Below, piece by piece: positions 35,577-44,192 of a stretch of DNA of 64,000 nt. Where the stretch lies: positions 249,501-313,500 of the forward strand of contig NC_019680.1 in assembly GCF_000316685.1 (NCBI RefSeq), written 5' to 3'. Source of the DNA: Synechococcus sp. PCC 6312 (GTDB taxonomy: Bacteria; Cyanobacteriota; Cyanobacteriia; Thermosynechococcales; Thermosynechococcaceae). Within the stretch, counting starts at the first letter, position 1. Every line of letters starts with the position of its first letter. Below the pieces are notes generated by a model. That model was not told the origin of the DNA. It worked only from the letters and a program-made list of their open reading frames with translations, and made no database searches. The position numbers were made by a program, and so were the translations under genes.

Positions 35577-37130
35577 ATGACAACCTCTAATTCAGACAAT
35601 TTACCCACATTGCCCCGCCTTCACCGGACTGAAGTGGAAAAAGTCCGAACCATGATTGAGGGGTTTGATGACATTAGCCGGGGGGGGCTACCGAAGGGCC
35701 GAACCACCTTAGTCAGCGGCACATCGGGGACAGGCAAAACCCTTTTAGCCATGCAATTTCTCTACAACGGCATCACGATCTTTGACGATCCCGGCATTTT
35801 CGTCACCTTTGAGGAATCTCCCAACGACATCATTAAAAATGCCCTTAGTTTTGGCTGGGATCTGCAAACCCTGATTGACCAAGGCAAGTTATTCATCCTT
35901 GATGCCTCACCGGATCCGGAAGGGCAGGAAGTGGCTGGGGATTTTGATCTGTCCGCCCTGATTGAACGGATTCAATATGCAATTCGCAAATATAAAGCTA
36001 ATCGGGTCTCCATTGATTCAGTGACAGCGGTTTTCCAACAGTACGATGCGGCCTCCGTGGTGCGGCGGGAAATTTTTCGCCTCGCGGCGCGGCTGAAGCA
36101 ACTGGGTGTGACGACCATCATGACCACGGAGCGGATTGATGAATATGGCCCTGTGGCCCGGTTTGGCGTGGAAGAATTTGTCTCTGATAATGTGGTGATT
36201 CTCCGTAATGTCTTAGAAGGGGAACGGCGGCGGCGGACAGCGGAAATTCTCAAACTGCGCGGCACCACCCATATGAAGGGGGAATATCCATTTACCATCA
36301 CCTCGGAAGGCATTAATATCTTCCCCTTAGGGGCCATGCGCCTGACCCAACGCTCTTCCAATGTGCGGGTTTCTTCCGGTGTGACGAAGCTGGATGAAAT
36401 GTGCGGCGGCGGCTTCTTCAAAGATTCGATTATTCTGGTCACGGGGGCGACGGGAACGGGGAAAACCCTGCTGGTGAGTAAGTTCCTCGAAACGGGTTGT
36501 AAGTCGGGAGAGCGGGCCCTATTGTTTGCCTATGAAGAGTCGCGGGCCCAACTGTCCCGGAATGCCTCCTCCTGGGGGATTGATTTTGAAGACTTAGAAC
36601 AGCAGGGCCTGTTACGGATTATCTGTGCCTATCCGGAGTCGGCGGGCCTGGAGGATCATCTACAAATTATTAAGTCGGAAATTGCCGAGTTTAAGCCATC
36701 CCGGATTGCCATTGACTCCTTGTCGGCCTTGGCGCGGGGGGTGAGCAATAACGCTTTCCGGCAGTTTGTGATTGGGGTAACTGGGTTTGCTAAACAGGAG
36801 GAATTAACGGGCTTCTTTACCAACACCACCGATCAATTTATGGGATCCAACTCGATTACGGAGTCTCATATTTCCACGATTACGGATTCGATTATTCTGC
36901 TGCAATATGTGGAAATTCGGGGTGAGATGTCGCGGGCATTAAACGTCTTTAAGATGCGGGGTTCCTGGCATGATAAGGGAATTCGGGAATATGTGATTAC
37001 GGAGCATGGGGCCGATATTAAGGGCTCGTTCTGGAACTTTGAGGGGATTATCAGTGGTTCCCCAACTCGCATTGCCATTGACGAAAAAAGTGAACTAGCG
37101 CGAATTGCTAAGGATGTCCGCGGGTTGTAG
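35577..37130 (+). CDS. kaiC: Circadian clock ATPase/kinase KaiC
   Basis: KaiC is the hexameric core of the clock, with a slow ATPase in the CI ring and autokinase/autophosphatase in CII. Both RecA-like halves are intact: Walker A GTSGTGKT at 48-55 in CI and GATGTGKT at 290-297 in CII. The phosphorylation pair lies in ITESHISTITD as Ser433 and Thr434, matching Ser431/Thr432 of the S. elongatus protein. The sequence ends shortly after SPTRIAIDEKSELARIAKD, giving 517 residues; this tail is the KaiA-binding A-loop region. ATG start 88 bp after kaiB, so kaiBC may have its own message as in other cyanobacteria. Confidence 0.98.
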   Translation: MTTSNSDNLPTLPRLHRTEVEKVRTMIEGFDDISRGGLPKGRTTLVSGTSGTGKTLLAMQFLYNGITIFDDPGIFVTFEESPNDIIKNALSFGWDLQTLIDQGKLFILDASPDPEGQEVAGDFDLSALIERIQYAIRKYKANRVSIDSVTAVFQQYDAASVVRREIFRLAARLKQLGVTTIMTTERIDEYGPVARFGVEEFVSDNVVILRNVLEGERRRRTAEILKLRGTTHMKGEYPFTITSEGINIFPLGAMRLTQRSSNVRVSSGVTKLDEMCGGGFFKDSIILVTGATGTGKTLLVSKFLETGCKSGERALLFAYEESRAQLSRNASSWGIDFEDLEQQGLLRIICAYPESAGLEDHLQIIKSEIAEFKPSRIAIDSLSALARGVSNNAFRQFVIGVTGFAKQEELTGFFTNTTDQFMGSNSITESHISTITDSIILLQYVEIRGEMSRALNVFKMRGSWHDKGIREYVITEHGADIKGSFWNFEGIISGSPTRIAIDEKSELARIAKDVRGL

Positions 37131-37161
37131 TGATCAGTCGCAACCAAGGAGTGGGGAAACC

Positions 37162-37818
37162 TTAGTCTAGTGTGGCGAGGGAAGTCTGGCAGGCTGCGGC
37201 TAGTTTGGCCGCAATCGCTTCAATCCAACGCTCATCTTGGCGGGTATAACTACGGGGAGCATTGGCCCCCACAATCAGCACTCCTTCCCGCCCTAGGGGT
37301 TGGCAAATCAGGCCTTGGGTATTGTCTGGCAAATAATCAAATTCAACCCGGCCGGGATAGAGGGGTAACTTCACTAAATAAATGGGGCGTTCCTTGGCCA
37401 GGGCTTGTTGAACAATCGGGCCAGGGGTTGTCATTGTTGTGTCTGGCAAAATTCCTCGCCGCAAGAGGACTTGGCCCCGATACCAAATCACGAGGGCTTG
37501 GGTTGGGGTGTTGGTTAGTAAGGTATGGGAGGCCCAGGCCAGTTCTAGTTTTAAGGCATCCGGGAGGGGTTCCAAAAGCTCAAACCGTTCTGTGCCGTTT
37601 AAGATGACGGATTCCGGGGGGAGCGGTTGAACCTGTTGCCAAATTAATCCAGTCAAAATGAGGCATGCCCCCAGGATCGTCCCCACCACATCCGACCGGG
37701 CCTGGGATGTCGTCAGTTCAAGACTGGTTAACCGATTGAGGAGGAGGAGTACCCCGCCCACGACCCCAGCCGCAAGGGGCATTAACCGGAGATAGCGATT
37801 CGGATCGGCCTGGGACAT
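37162..37818 (-). CDS. CCB2/CCB4-type cofactor assembly protein of cytochrome b6f
   Basis: A 218-residue protein of the family called cofactor assembly of complex C subunit B. In algae and plants CCB2 and CCB4 help attach the extra heme ci to cytochrome b6. The N-terminus has two membrane helices with the family pattern RLMPLAAGVVGGVLLLLNRL then TSLELTTSQARSDVVGTI and GACLILTGLIWQQVQPLPPE. The C-terminal two thirds looks like a soluble GAF-like domain facing one side of the membrane (YPGRVEFDYLPDNTQGLICQ, LGREGVLIVGANAPRSYT). ATG start, convergent with kaiC with a 31-bp gap. The b6f genes petC and petA are 8-10 kb away. Confidence 0.78.
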   Translation of the reverse strand: MSQADPNRYLRLMPLAAGVVGGVLLLLNRLTSLELTTSQARSDVVGTILGACLILTGLIWQQVQPLPPESVILNGTERFELLEPLPDALKLELAWASHTLLTNTPTQALVIWYRGQVLLRRGILPDTTMTTPGPIVQQALAKERPIYLVKLPLYPGRVEFDYLPDNTQGLICQPLGREGVLIVGANAPRSYTRQDERWIEAIAAKLAAACQTSLATLD

Positions 37819-37880
37819 AGCTTAAGAAAGGGGGTTGTCAGCGGTTCCCTATTGCCACTATAGTAAGTAATTGTCCTTAA

Positions 37881-37952
<72 letters not shown>

Positions 37953-37965
37953 TGACCTAACCTCA

Positions 37966-38904
37966 ATGTCTGAATCCATTACCCCCACCATTTGCCCGGC
38001 TCGGCCTGGGGATGAAAACACCATCTTTGGGTTTATCCAAGCGTTAGCGGCCTATGAAAACCTGGCCGATACCGTGACTGGAACCCCGGCCCAACTCCAC
38101 CAGCATTTATTTATGCCTCCTGTAAACGCCCAGGCCTGGCTCGTGGAATGGGGGGGTGAACCGGTGGGCTATGGCCTGGGATTCCCCTTTATCAATGGTT
38201 TGAATCGTGGATTATATCTGGAAGATTTATATATTTCTCCAGCTTTCCGGCGGCGAGGCCTGGGGCAAGCCCTGTTGGCATTTTTGGCGAACTTAACCCT
38301 TGAACAGGGTGGGAATGCCATGCAATGGACTGTTTTGGCGGAGAATACCCCTGCGATTCAGTTCTACCAACAGCTTGGTGCGACTATTCCCCCCCAGGCC
38401 CGTGTCGGTCGGATGACAGGAGAGGTTTTAATCTGGCTGGGCCAGCAATCCTTAGGGGATGATGATTTACTGGGTTCTCTAGAAACCATTACCGCAACGG
38501 AAAACTCTGCCTTCAACTCGGTTGCCCCGGCCTGGTCGCAGTCGGCGATTCCCAGCAGTGAAATTTGGGGCTGGCCAGGCCAACCCGGATCGATCCGCAC
38601 CTATGTCAGTTACTCCACCTTTTTAACCCAACCCGGCCTGTTTGTCGCCGATCGAGTTGGCTTTGGAAATTCAACGCCCCTTGCGCGAACTCTGGCAGAA
38701 AAAGGACTCCGGGATCTGGCCCAGGTTTGCTGCATTCGCAACTATCAGCGGTTAGAGTGGGTCGTCAACTTGGAGGAAGCTGATCCTTGGTTGGCAACTG
38801 GCCTGGGGGTTGAAGTCCTTCCAGACTGGCGTTTTTGTTATCTGACTGGAGCAGCATTAACAACTTTGGCGGCCCGTAGTCAAGATTGCGGATCAATTCG
38901 CTAA
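37966..38904 (+). CDS. Double GNAT acetyltransferase with degenerate second domain
   Basis: A 312-residue protein. Residues 1-165 form a complete GNAT N-acetyltransferase of the diamine acetyltransferase type: RPGDENTIFGFIQALAAYEN, GLYLEDLYISPAFRRRGLGQ with the acetyl-CoA-binding RRGLGQALL, and VLAENTPAIQFYQQLGA. Residues about 205-300 look like a second, decayed copy: YVSYSTFLTQPGLFVADRVG parallels the first beta-strand region, ARTLAEKGLRDLAQVCCIRN the helix, and LTGAALTTLA matches MTGEVLIWLG. The second copy lacks the acetyl-CoA loop. So one half is probably catalytic and the other structural. ATG start, right after tRNA-Asn. Substrate unknown; an amine or amino acid is possible. Confidence 0.8.
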   Translation: MSESITPTICPARPGDENTIFGFIQALAAYENLADTVTGTPAQLHQHLFMPPVNAQAWLVEWGGEPVGYGLGFPFINGLNRGLYLEDLYISPAFRRRGLGQALLAFLANLTLEQGGNAMQWTVLAENTPAIQFYQQLGATIPPQARVGRMTGEVLIWLGQQSLGDDDLLGSLETITATENSAFNSVAPAWSQSAIPSSEIWGWPGQPGSIRTYVSYSTFLTQPGLFVADRVGFGNSTPLARTLAEKGLRDLAQVCCIRNYQRLEWVVNLEEADPWLATGLGVEVLPDWRFCYLTGAALTTLAARSQDCGSIR

Positions 38905-38974
38905 GATGATAATCATTGCCACAGTAAAATTTATTTAGCCACTTTCCTTAAAAACCGTCATTGGGTTGTAACTT

Positions 38975-40303
38975 ATGGCCGAGGTGTCTGAGGAATTAAC
39001 GTCTGAGTGCCGGAATCAGGCGGGGAAAGCCGTTTTTCAGTTGATCGTCAAGAGAAAGATGCTCCAGTCTGGCCTAGGTTTGGGTCTGGGGCTATTGGGG
39101 TTCTGGTTTGGGGCAAGTCCGGGCTTAGCGGCTCCCCTCCAAGATTCTCCAAAAGCCTTGGTAGATGAGGCCTGGCAATTTCTCAATCAGTACTACATTG
39201 ATCCCAAGTTTAATGAACAGGATTGGCAGAGCCTGCGTACAGATTTGCTCTCCCGTAACTACAGTAGCCCCGACCAGGCCTATGCCACCATTCAACAAAC
39301 CCTAGCCACACTCGGCGATCCTTACACTCGCTTTCTTCCCCCCCGTGAATATAGTCAACTGATGCGGCAAACCCAAGGAGAACAGGTGGATGTGGGCCTG
39401 GTTTTACAAGAGGATGGGGATATCCTCCAAGTAGCGGCGATTGTCCCTCAGTCTCTCGCTACGAAAGCAAATGTGAAAGTGGGCGATGAAATTGTCACCA
39501 TTAATGGGCGCAGTACCGATCGACTCACCTTGGAGCGGGCCCAAACTTTGATGAAAGGACCGGCGGGTTCGGCGGTGAAACTTTCCGTCAAACGGGGCAG
39601 TGAAAAGCCATTTATGGTTGAAATTAAGCGGGAAGGTAAAATTGACCCCACCGTTCAATACCAAACTTTTTCCTTGGCGGGCACTCCCGTTGGCTATATT
39701 CGTTTAAGTGGTTTTAATTCAACCTCCAGTCAGGATATGGCCGCCGCAGTCCAGGCCTTGAAAAAATCTAAAGTCCAAGGCTTCATCCTTGACCTGCGCT
39801 ATAATCCCGGTGGTTTGTTAGATGCAGGGATTGACATTGCCAGACAGTGGCTCCCCAGTGGTGTGATTGTCCGCATTCGCCAACAACAGGATGAACCCCA
39901 AGAGGTGCGCGCTAATCAAACGGCCCTGACCAATCTACCCTTAGTGATTTTAGTGAATAACAATTCCGCCAGTGCCAGTGAAATTTTAGCCGGGGCCTTA
40001 CAAGACCAAAAGCGGGCCTTGGTGGTTGGGACTCACACCTTTGGAAAAGCCCGTGTCCAGGCCGTCCATGAAATGTCTGATGGCTCTGCCCTAGTCGTCA
40101 CCGTCGCCCGCTATTTAACCCCCAGTGGTCGCGACATTGCCCAACAGGGAATTATTCCCGATGTGATTGTGCCTGAAAGCCCAGGGATCGATCAGGAATT
40201 ACGCTTAAATCCCCAGGCCATCCCCAGTCCAAGGGATCCAATTGTGGCTAAAAGCTTAGAACTCCTGGCGACTCAAATTCAGACTCCCTTGGTTGTTCGT
40301 TAA
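38975..40303 (+). CDS. C-terminal processing peptidase (S41, CtpA/CtpB type)
   Basis: A 442-residue S41 peptidase acting in the lumen or periplasm. CtpA of this family trims the D1 precursor of photosystem II; paralogues have other clients. An N-terminal signal (residues about 30-52, LQSGLGLGLGLLGFWFGASP then GLA) leads to a helical region, a PDZ domain (about 125-200, DVGLVLQEDGDILQVAAIVP and KVGDEIVTINGRS), and the catalytic domain with VGYIRLSGFNSTSS, LDLRYNPGGLLDAGIDIA, NNNSASASEILAGAL (catalytic Ser) and GTHTFGKARVQ (catalytic Lys). ATG 38975 gives an extended basic N-terminus; ATG 39059, preceded by an AAGAGAAAG stretch, is an equally good start. Which paralogue this is cannot be decided here. 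Confidence 0.93.
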   Translation: MAEVSEELTSECRNQAGKAVFQLIVKRKMLQSGLGLGLGLLGFWFGASPGLAAPLQDSPKALVDEAWQFLNQYYIDPKFNEQDWQSLRTDLLSRNYSSPDQAYATIQQTLATLGDPYTRFLPPREYSQLMRQTQGEQVDVGLVLQEDGDILQVAAIVPQSLATKANVKVGDEIVTINGRSTDRLTLERAQTLMKGPAGSAVKLSVKRGSEKPFMVEIKREGKIDPTVQYQTFSLAGTPVGYIRLSGFNSTSSQDMAAAVQALKKSKVQGFILDLRYNPGGLLDAGIDIARQWLPSGVIVRIRQQQDEPQEVRANQTALTNLPLVILVNNNSASASEILAGALQDQKRALVVGTHTFGKARVQAVHEMSDGSALVVTVARYLTPSGRDIAQQGIIPDVIVPESPGIDQELRLNPQAIPSPRDPIVAKSLELLATQIQTPLVVR

Positions 40304-40309
40304 TTCCCC

Positions 40310-40954
40310 ATGACCCATGCCCTTGATTCCCTTGCGGCCCTAGTGGCTCCCCCTGGCCGATTATCAAACTCCCCCCTCCCCCCCTTGAAGCTCGGTATTT
40401 TGGCATCGGGAACAGGTAGTAATTTTGCCGCCCTGGCCCAAGGTATTGCCGAGGGTGAACTCCCAGCCGAAATTAAAGTCCTGATTTATAACAATCCTGA
40501 GGCGACAGTTAAAGAAAAAGCCCAGGCCTGGAATATTCCCAATCAACTCCTCAACCATCGCCACTTTGCTAGCCGGACTGACCTTGACCAGGCCATTGTG
40601 AAAGTGTTGCAAGCCTATCAAGTGGATTGGGTGATCATGGCTGGCTGGATGCGGGTTGTGACCGAAGTTTTACTAGATGCGTTTCCTGACCGGGTGGTGA
40701 ATTTACATCCCAGTTTGCTCCCCAGTTTTCGGGGCCTGAACGCTATTGAACAGGCCTTAGCCGCCGGGGTAAAAATCACAGGCTGTACCGTCCATCTTGT
40801 CCGTTTAGAAGTTGATAGTGGGCCGATTTTGGTGCAAGCAGCCGTGCCTGTCCTCCCCGATGATGATCCCGCTAGTCTTCATGCCCGCATCCAGACCCAA
40901 GAGCATCGAATTCTCAAGCAAGCTATTCACCTATTGCATCAGGCCCAGAGTTGA
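40310..40954 (+). CDS. purN: Phosphoribosylglycinamide formyltransferase PurN
   Basis: PurN moves a formyl group from 10-formyl-tetrahydrofolate to GAR in purine synthesis. The 214-residue protein has LGILASGTGSNFAALAQGI near the N-terminus, then VDWVIMAGWMRVVTEVLLDA, the active-site NLHPSLLPSFRGLNAIEQAL with the catalytic Asn-His pair, GVKITGCTVHLV and EVDSGPILVQAAVPVLPDD with the catalytic Asp. The first 20 or so residues before the core are longer than in E. coli. ATG start 7 bp after the ctp gene, so the two are probably cotranscribed. purS is elsewhere in the window. Confidence 0.96.
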   Translation: MTHALDSLAALVAPPGRLSNSPLPPLKLGILASGTGSNFAALAQGIAEGELPAEIKVLIYNNPEATVKEKAQAWNIPNQLLNHRHFASRTDLDQAIVKVLQAYQVDWVIMAGWMRVVTEVLLDAFPDRVVNLHPSLLPSFRGLNAIEQALAAGVKITGCTVHLVRLEVDSGPILVQAAVPVLPDDDPASLHARIQTQEHRILKQAIHLLHQAQS

Positions 40955-41417
40955 GCCACTGGTCATAAACCGCAGCCAAAAAATCCTGAGTTTAGTGGGA
41001 TGCTGCTGGCTCAGTCACAACGGTATTCGAGTTTCTTTTCTTTGACAAACTGCTGATATGAGCGTTTCTTAAATCACGCCCCATGACACTCCTCAAGGAT
41101 CGCTCACGATAACGGCGGCGAAGTGGTTTATACCGGATGCTTTCTAAATCGCTAGTTGCCCCCAAAATATCCCAGGAACTAATGACTCCGCTGACAAAAG
41201 TCTTGAATTCTGAACTGCGATTTCGAGACATTCCTAATCCTCTACGGGGGCAGTTGAGGAAAGGCATTAATCAACTCTGTCAGTGGGCTGAATTAAGGCA
41301 TAACTTGCTTACTGGCAATTCCCATACCATAACTAGATCGTCGCACGGCACAGGTCCAACTATCTGTAAAACCAGTCTGTCTAGTAGTATGCCAAATGAT
41401 GTACTCCTAATTCTCCT
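40955..41417. other. Intergenic stretch without a recognisable gene
   Basis: About 460 bases between purN and the lactate permease gene. Open frames on both strands here are short, have no convincing ribosome binding site and match nothing I know. No tRNA, terminator hairpin or transposon fragment was seen. It may hold the promoter of the permease gene. Confidence 0.5.
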
Positions 41418-43076
41418 GTGATTTATGCCCTAATTGCTCTGATTCCGATTTTTACAGTATTTTTGCTACTGATTGGCTTGCGCTGGCCAGCAAATCGGGC
41501 AATGCCTGTAGCCTATATCGTGACAGTGCTAATTGCCCTAGTTTTATGGCAAGTTCCCTGGAATTGGGTAGCAGCAGCAACTGTGCAGGGGGGCGTAATT
41601 GCCTTAGAGATTTTATATATTGTCTTTGGGGCGATTTTATTACTGAATACCCTCCAGGCCTCGGGGGCAATTCCAGCCATTCGCCAAAGTTTAACGTCCA
41701 TTACGGCTGATCGGCGCATCCAAGCGATGATTATTGCCTGGTTATTTGGCAGCTTTATTGAGGGGGCATCTGGATTTGGAACTCCGGCTGTGATTTGTGT
41801 CCCGTTGTTGGTGGCGATTGGGTTTCCGGCCTTGGCAGCGGTGATGATGGCCCTGATTATTCAAAGCACCCCCTCCACGTTTGGGGCTGTGGGAACACCG
41901 ATTGTGATTGGTATTCGGGCTGGGTTAGGAGGAGTGGCGGCTTTTGAGGAAAACTTAGTACAGTTTGGGGGCAGTGTTGATGGATTTCTCCAGCAGGTGG
42001 GAGTTGAGGCGGCGATTATCCATACTCTTGTTGGCATCTTAATCCCGTTAATTTTGTCCATAACCTTAACAAGTTTTTTTGGGGACGAAAAGTCTTGGCG
42101 GACGGGCCTGGGGGCCTGGAAATTTGCCTTATTTGCGGGTTTAGCGTTTACAGTTCCTTATCTCCTGACGGCGATTTTTATTGGCCCAGAATTTCCGACT
42201 CTAGTTGGGGGACTTTTAGGCCTGGGGATCACGGTGTTTGTGGCTCGCCAAGGGTGGTTTACTCCGGCTGAAGTTTGGGATTTTCCCCCTCGTGACCAAT
42301 GGGATGAGTTTTGGGATCTCTCTAGGAATGCCGCCGCCGAACCTCCCCAGGCCCTAATGAACCCAGTTTTGGCCTGGTTACCCTATGGATTAGTGGGAAT
42401 TTTTTTAGTCCTCTCCCGAATTGTCCCCCCCTTGAAAGCCGGATTACAGGCCTGGCACCCCAGTTGGAGCAACCTCTTTGGGACAAGCTTAACGGTTTCT
42501 ACTCAGCCACTCTATCTACCGCCCACCATTCTCCTGTTTGTGGCGGGGATTACCTATTTTTTACATCGGATGGAGTGGCCCAAGTTTCAACAGGCTGTTC
42601 GCAGTACCGTGCCAATTTTGTTGAATGTTGCGCTGGCCTTGGGGTCGGCTGTCCTGCTGGCCAGGGTATTCATTAACTCAGGCACAAATACCCAAGGGAT
42701 AGACAGTATGCCCCTGCAATTAGCCGCTGGCCTGGCGGTTTTGGTTGGCAATAGTTGGCCCTTGTTTGCCCCCGTGGTTGGGCTGATTGGCGCGTTTGTG
42801 GCCGGAAGTGTGACGGTGAGTAATATGATGTTTTCCCTGTTTCAGTTTGGGATGGCGGAAAAGCTCAACCTCTCGGCCCCATTGATTTTAGCCTTGCAAT
42901 GTGTCGGGGCTTCAGCGGGGAATGTGATTTGTGTCCCGAATATTGTTGCGGCGGCTGCTACGGTGGGTTTATTGGGCCTGGAAGGGGTGTTAATTCGCTG
43001 GTTGTTAGCTCCCGCCCTGTATTACATTGGCTTTGCTGGCCTGGTCGGACTGTTGTTGAGCCAATGGAAGTCGTAA
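41418..43076 (+). CDS. L-lactate permease family transporter
   Basis: A 552-residue membrane protein of the lactate permease (LldP/GlcA) family, which carries lactate or glycolate with protons. There are about 12-14 membrane helices. Typical motifs are WVAAATVQGGVIALEILYIV and GAILLLNTLQASGAIPAI, then FGSFIEGASGFGTPAVICVP, ALIIQSTPSTFGAVGTPIVI and, near the end, GASAGNVICVPNIVAAAATV. The start is GTG 41418 (residues VIYALIALIPIFTV) as no ATG precedes the first helix. The gene stands alone. In a cyanobacterium lactate or glycolate transport would link to fermentation or photorespiration; the actual substrate is inferred. Confidence 0.92.
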   Translation: MIYALIALIPIFTVFLLLIGLRWPANRAMPVAYIVTVLIALVLWQVPWNWVAAATVQGGVIALEILYIVFGAILLLNTLQASGAIPAIRQSLTSITADRRIQAMIIAWLFGSFIEGASGFGTPAVICVPLLVAIGFPALAAVMMALIIQSTPSTFGAVGTPIVIGIRAGLGGVAAFEENLVQFGGSVDGFLQQVGVEAAIIHTLVGILIPLILSITLTSFFGDEKSWRTGLGAWKFALFAGLAFTVPYLLTAIFIGPEFPTLVGGLLGLGITVFVARQGWFTPAEVWDFPPRDQWDEFWDLSRNAAAEPPQALMNPVLAWLPYGLVGIFLVLSRIVPPLKAGLQAWHPSWSNLFGTSLTVSTQPLYLPPTILLFVAGITYFLHRMEWPKFQQAVRSTVPILLNVALALGSAVLLARVFINSGTNTQGIDSMPLQLAAGLAVLVGNSWPLFAPVVGLIGAFVAGSVTVSNMMFSLFQFGMAEKLNLSAPLILALQCVGASAGNVICVPNIVAAAATVGLLGLEGVLIRWLLAPALYYIGFAGLVGLLLSQWKS

Positions 43077-43119
43077 GGAAAAGACAAAAAGTTTCAGATA
43101 GAGTTAGAGAGGATTTATT

Positions 43120-43296
43120 TTGAGTCCTACTGATTTACAGTGGAAAATAATCCAGGCTTATTTAGTTGCTGGGGTTATTTACGATGAGTTTTACTCCTCT
43201 GAATCTGGTATCTGGATTGTCTGGATAGGAGACTTTAGCGGCCGAGTTGTTCATGTTTATCCTGACGGTAAAGTTAAGCGAGTGAGGGATACCTAA
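43120..43296 (+). CDS. Small 58-residue protein, first of a two-gene unit
   Basis: A 58-codon frame from TTG 43120 to TAA 43296, too short to be noticed by most gene finders. It is preceded by a good ribosome binding site (AGAGAGGA, ending about 6 bases before the start). The product, MSPTDLQWKIIQAYLVAGVI followed by YDEFYSSESGIWIVWIGDFS and GRVVHVYPDGKVKRVRDT, has mixed aromatic and charged residues and looks like a small folded beta-rich domain. The next gene starts 2 bp after the stop. I do not recognise the family. A small toxin-antitoxin or regulatory pair is one possibility, without direct support. Confidence 0.5.
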   Translation: MSPTDLQWKIIQAYLVAGVIYDEFYSSESGIWIVWIGDFSGRVVHVYPDGKVKRVRDT

Positions 43297-43298
43297 AA

Positions 43299-43538
43299 AT
43301 GGCTGAATTAACTTCTAAAGAAACTAGGGACAAAATTGACTCTTTGAGAAAATTGGCAGAGCAGCGAGCTAAGGATAAGGGCCAGTTCTCAATTCCCTTT
43401 AGCCTTAATCCTTGGCTCACGCAGTCTGAACAGTCTGAGTTATCTAACTGTCTGAACTCTCTTGAATGGGAAGATGGGCCTAGCTTAGAGGATTTCCGGC
43501 AGCAACGTCTCTCCCAACCTACAGTCATGGCAGAATAG
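43299..43538 (+). CDS. Small 79-residue protein, second of a two-gene unit
   Basis: The product MAELTSKETRDKIDSLRKLA, then EQRAKDKGQFSIPFSLNPWL and TQSEQSELSNCLNSLEWEDG, is hydrophilic and begins with a helical charged stretch, followed by a Pro/Trp segment and an acidic C-terminus. ATG start only 2 bp downstream of the 58-residue gene, so the two are almost surely translated from one message. I recognise no family. Its charge and size would fit an antitoxin or a chaperone-like partner, but this is speculation. Confidence 0.55.
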   Translation: MAELTSKETRDKIDSLRKLAEQRAKDKGQFSIPFSLNPWLTQSEQSELSNCLNSLEWEDGPSLEDFRQQRLSQPTVMAE

Positions 43539-43577
43539 AGCCAATATGCTCTGCTCGGAAGCAATATAGCACCACCA

Positions 43578-43751
43578 ATGATCATCAATGAATCCCAGGT
43601 ATGGCTATGCTCAGATTTCCCGGCCTACGATTCGCTGTCAGAACTAGATGATTGGGGGTGGTCAATTCTGGGAAGGTCTGAGGGGCAAAGCTCCTTGCGT
43701 TTTATTATCGTAAGTTGCTCTCAATCTTGGCCTGATACGCCGATAGATTAG
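43578..43751 (+). CDS. Possible 57-residue protein
   Basis: An ATG frame of 57 codons reads MIINESQVWLCSDFPAYDSL, then SELDDWGWSILGRSEGQSSL and RFIIVSCSQSWPDTPID. The acidic, Trp-containing composition is not obviously random, and it lies 39 bp after the two-gene unit on the same strand. But there is no clear ribosome binding site, and I know no relatives. It may be noise. Confidence 0.22.
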   Translation: MIINESQVWLCSDFPAYDSLSELDDWGWSILGRSEGQSSLRFIIVSCSQSWPDTPID

Positions 43752-43826
43752 CCCTGTGTCCCGATTTGTAGCTAAGGAAAGGCAAAATGAGAAAGGTATA
43801 TCCTATCCGCCTCCAGGAGATTTGTG

Positions 43827-44045
43827 ATGGAAACCCCAATTACTGAGATTAACTGTGCCGAGGCCTGTGTGAATGGCTGTGTTTTAGGGGAAAGATGCCC
43901 AAATCGGGAGTATATCCAGGCCGCGTCCAAGTTTATTAACGATACCCCCATTGATAAGCTCCTCGAAATTGCTGCGGATAGTGTCCAGAAACGGTTTTTA
44001 GCCTCCCTAGAGCGAGATCGGCTAAATTTTCCGCCCCAAGAATAG
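43827..44045 (+). CDS. Conserved small Cys-containing cyanobacterial protein
   Basis: A 72-residue protein starting at ATG 43827, which is preceded by CAGGAGA at a suitable distance; a GTG one codon earlier is also possible. The N-terminal part has four Cys in INCAEACVNGCVLGERCPN, a pattern that could bind a metal or cluster, followed by a helical segment (YIQAASKFINDTPIDKLLEI, AADSVQKRFLASLERDRLNF). I believe close relatives are conserved in cyanobacteria as hypothetical proteins, but I know no function. It stands 147 bp upstream of the BFN nuclease gene. Confidence 0.65.
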   Translation: METPITEINCAEACVNGCVLGERCPNREYIQAASKFINDTPIDKLLEIAADSVQKRFLASLERDRLNFPPQE

Positions 44046-44192
44046 TCCTGACCCGTGTTTCCTAAGCCAGGGCTGAGGGATTCCCTAAATCTTCTGTCCT
44101 CTGTAGAGTTTTGCTCATGCGCAGAGGGGGAATGAAGTAGGATCAAGGGCAAAGGTCATCATCTGTCGCTGTCGTTTGCTGAGGTCAGGCCA

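Noticed and set aside
40992..41421. Two frames of about 91-94 codons in the purN to permease spacer
   Set aside because: They overlap each other on opposite strands, have no ribosome binding site and no recognisable motif; the composition looks like non-coding DNA.
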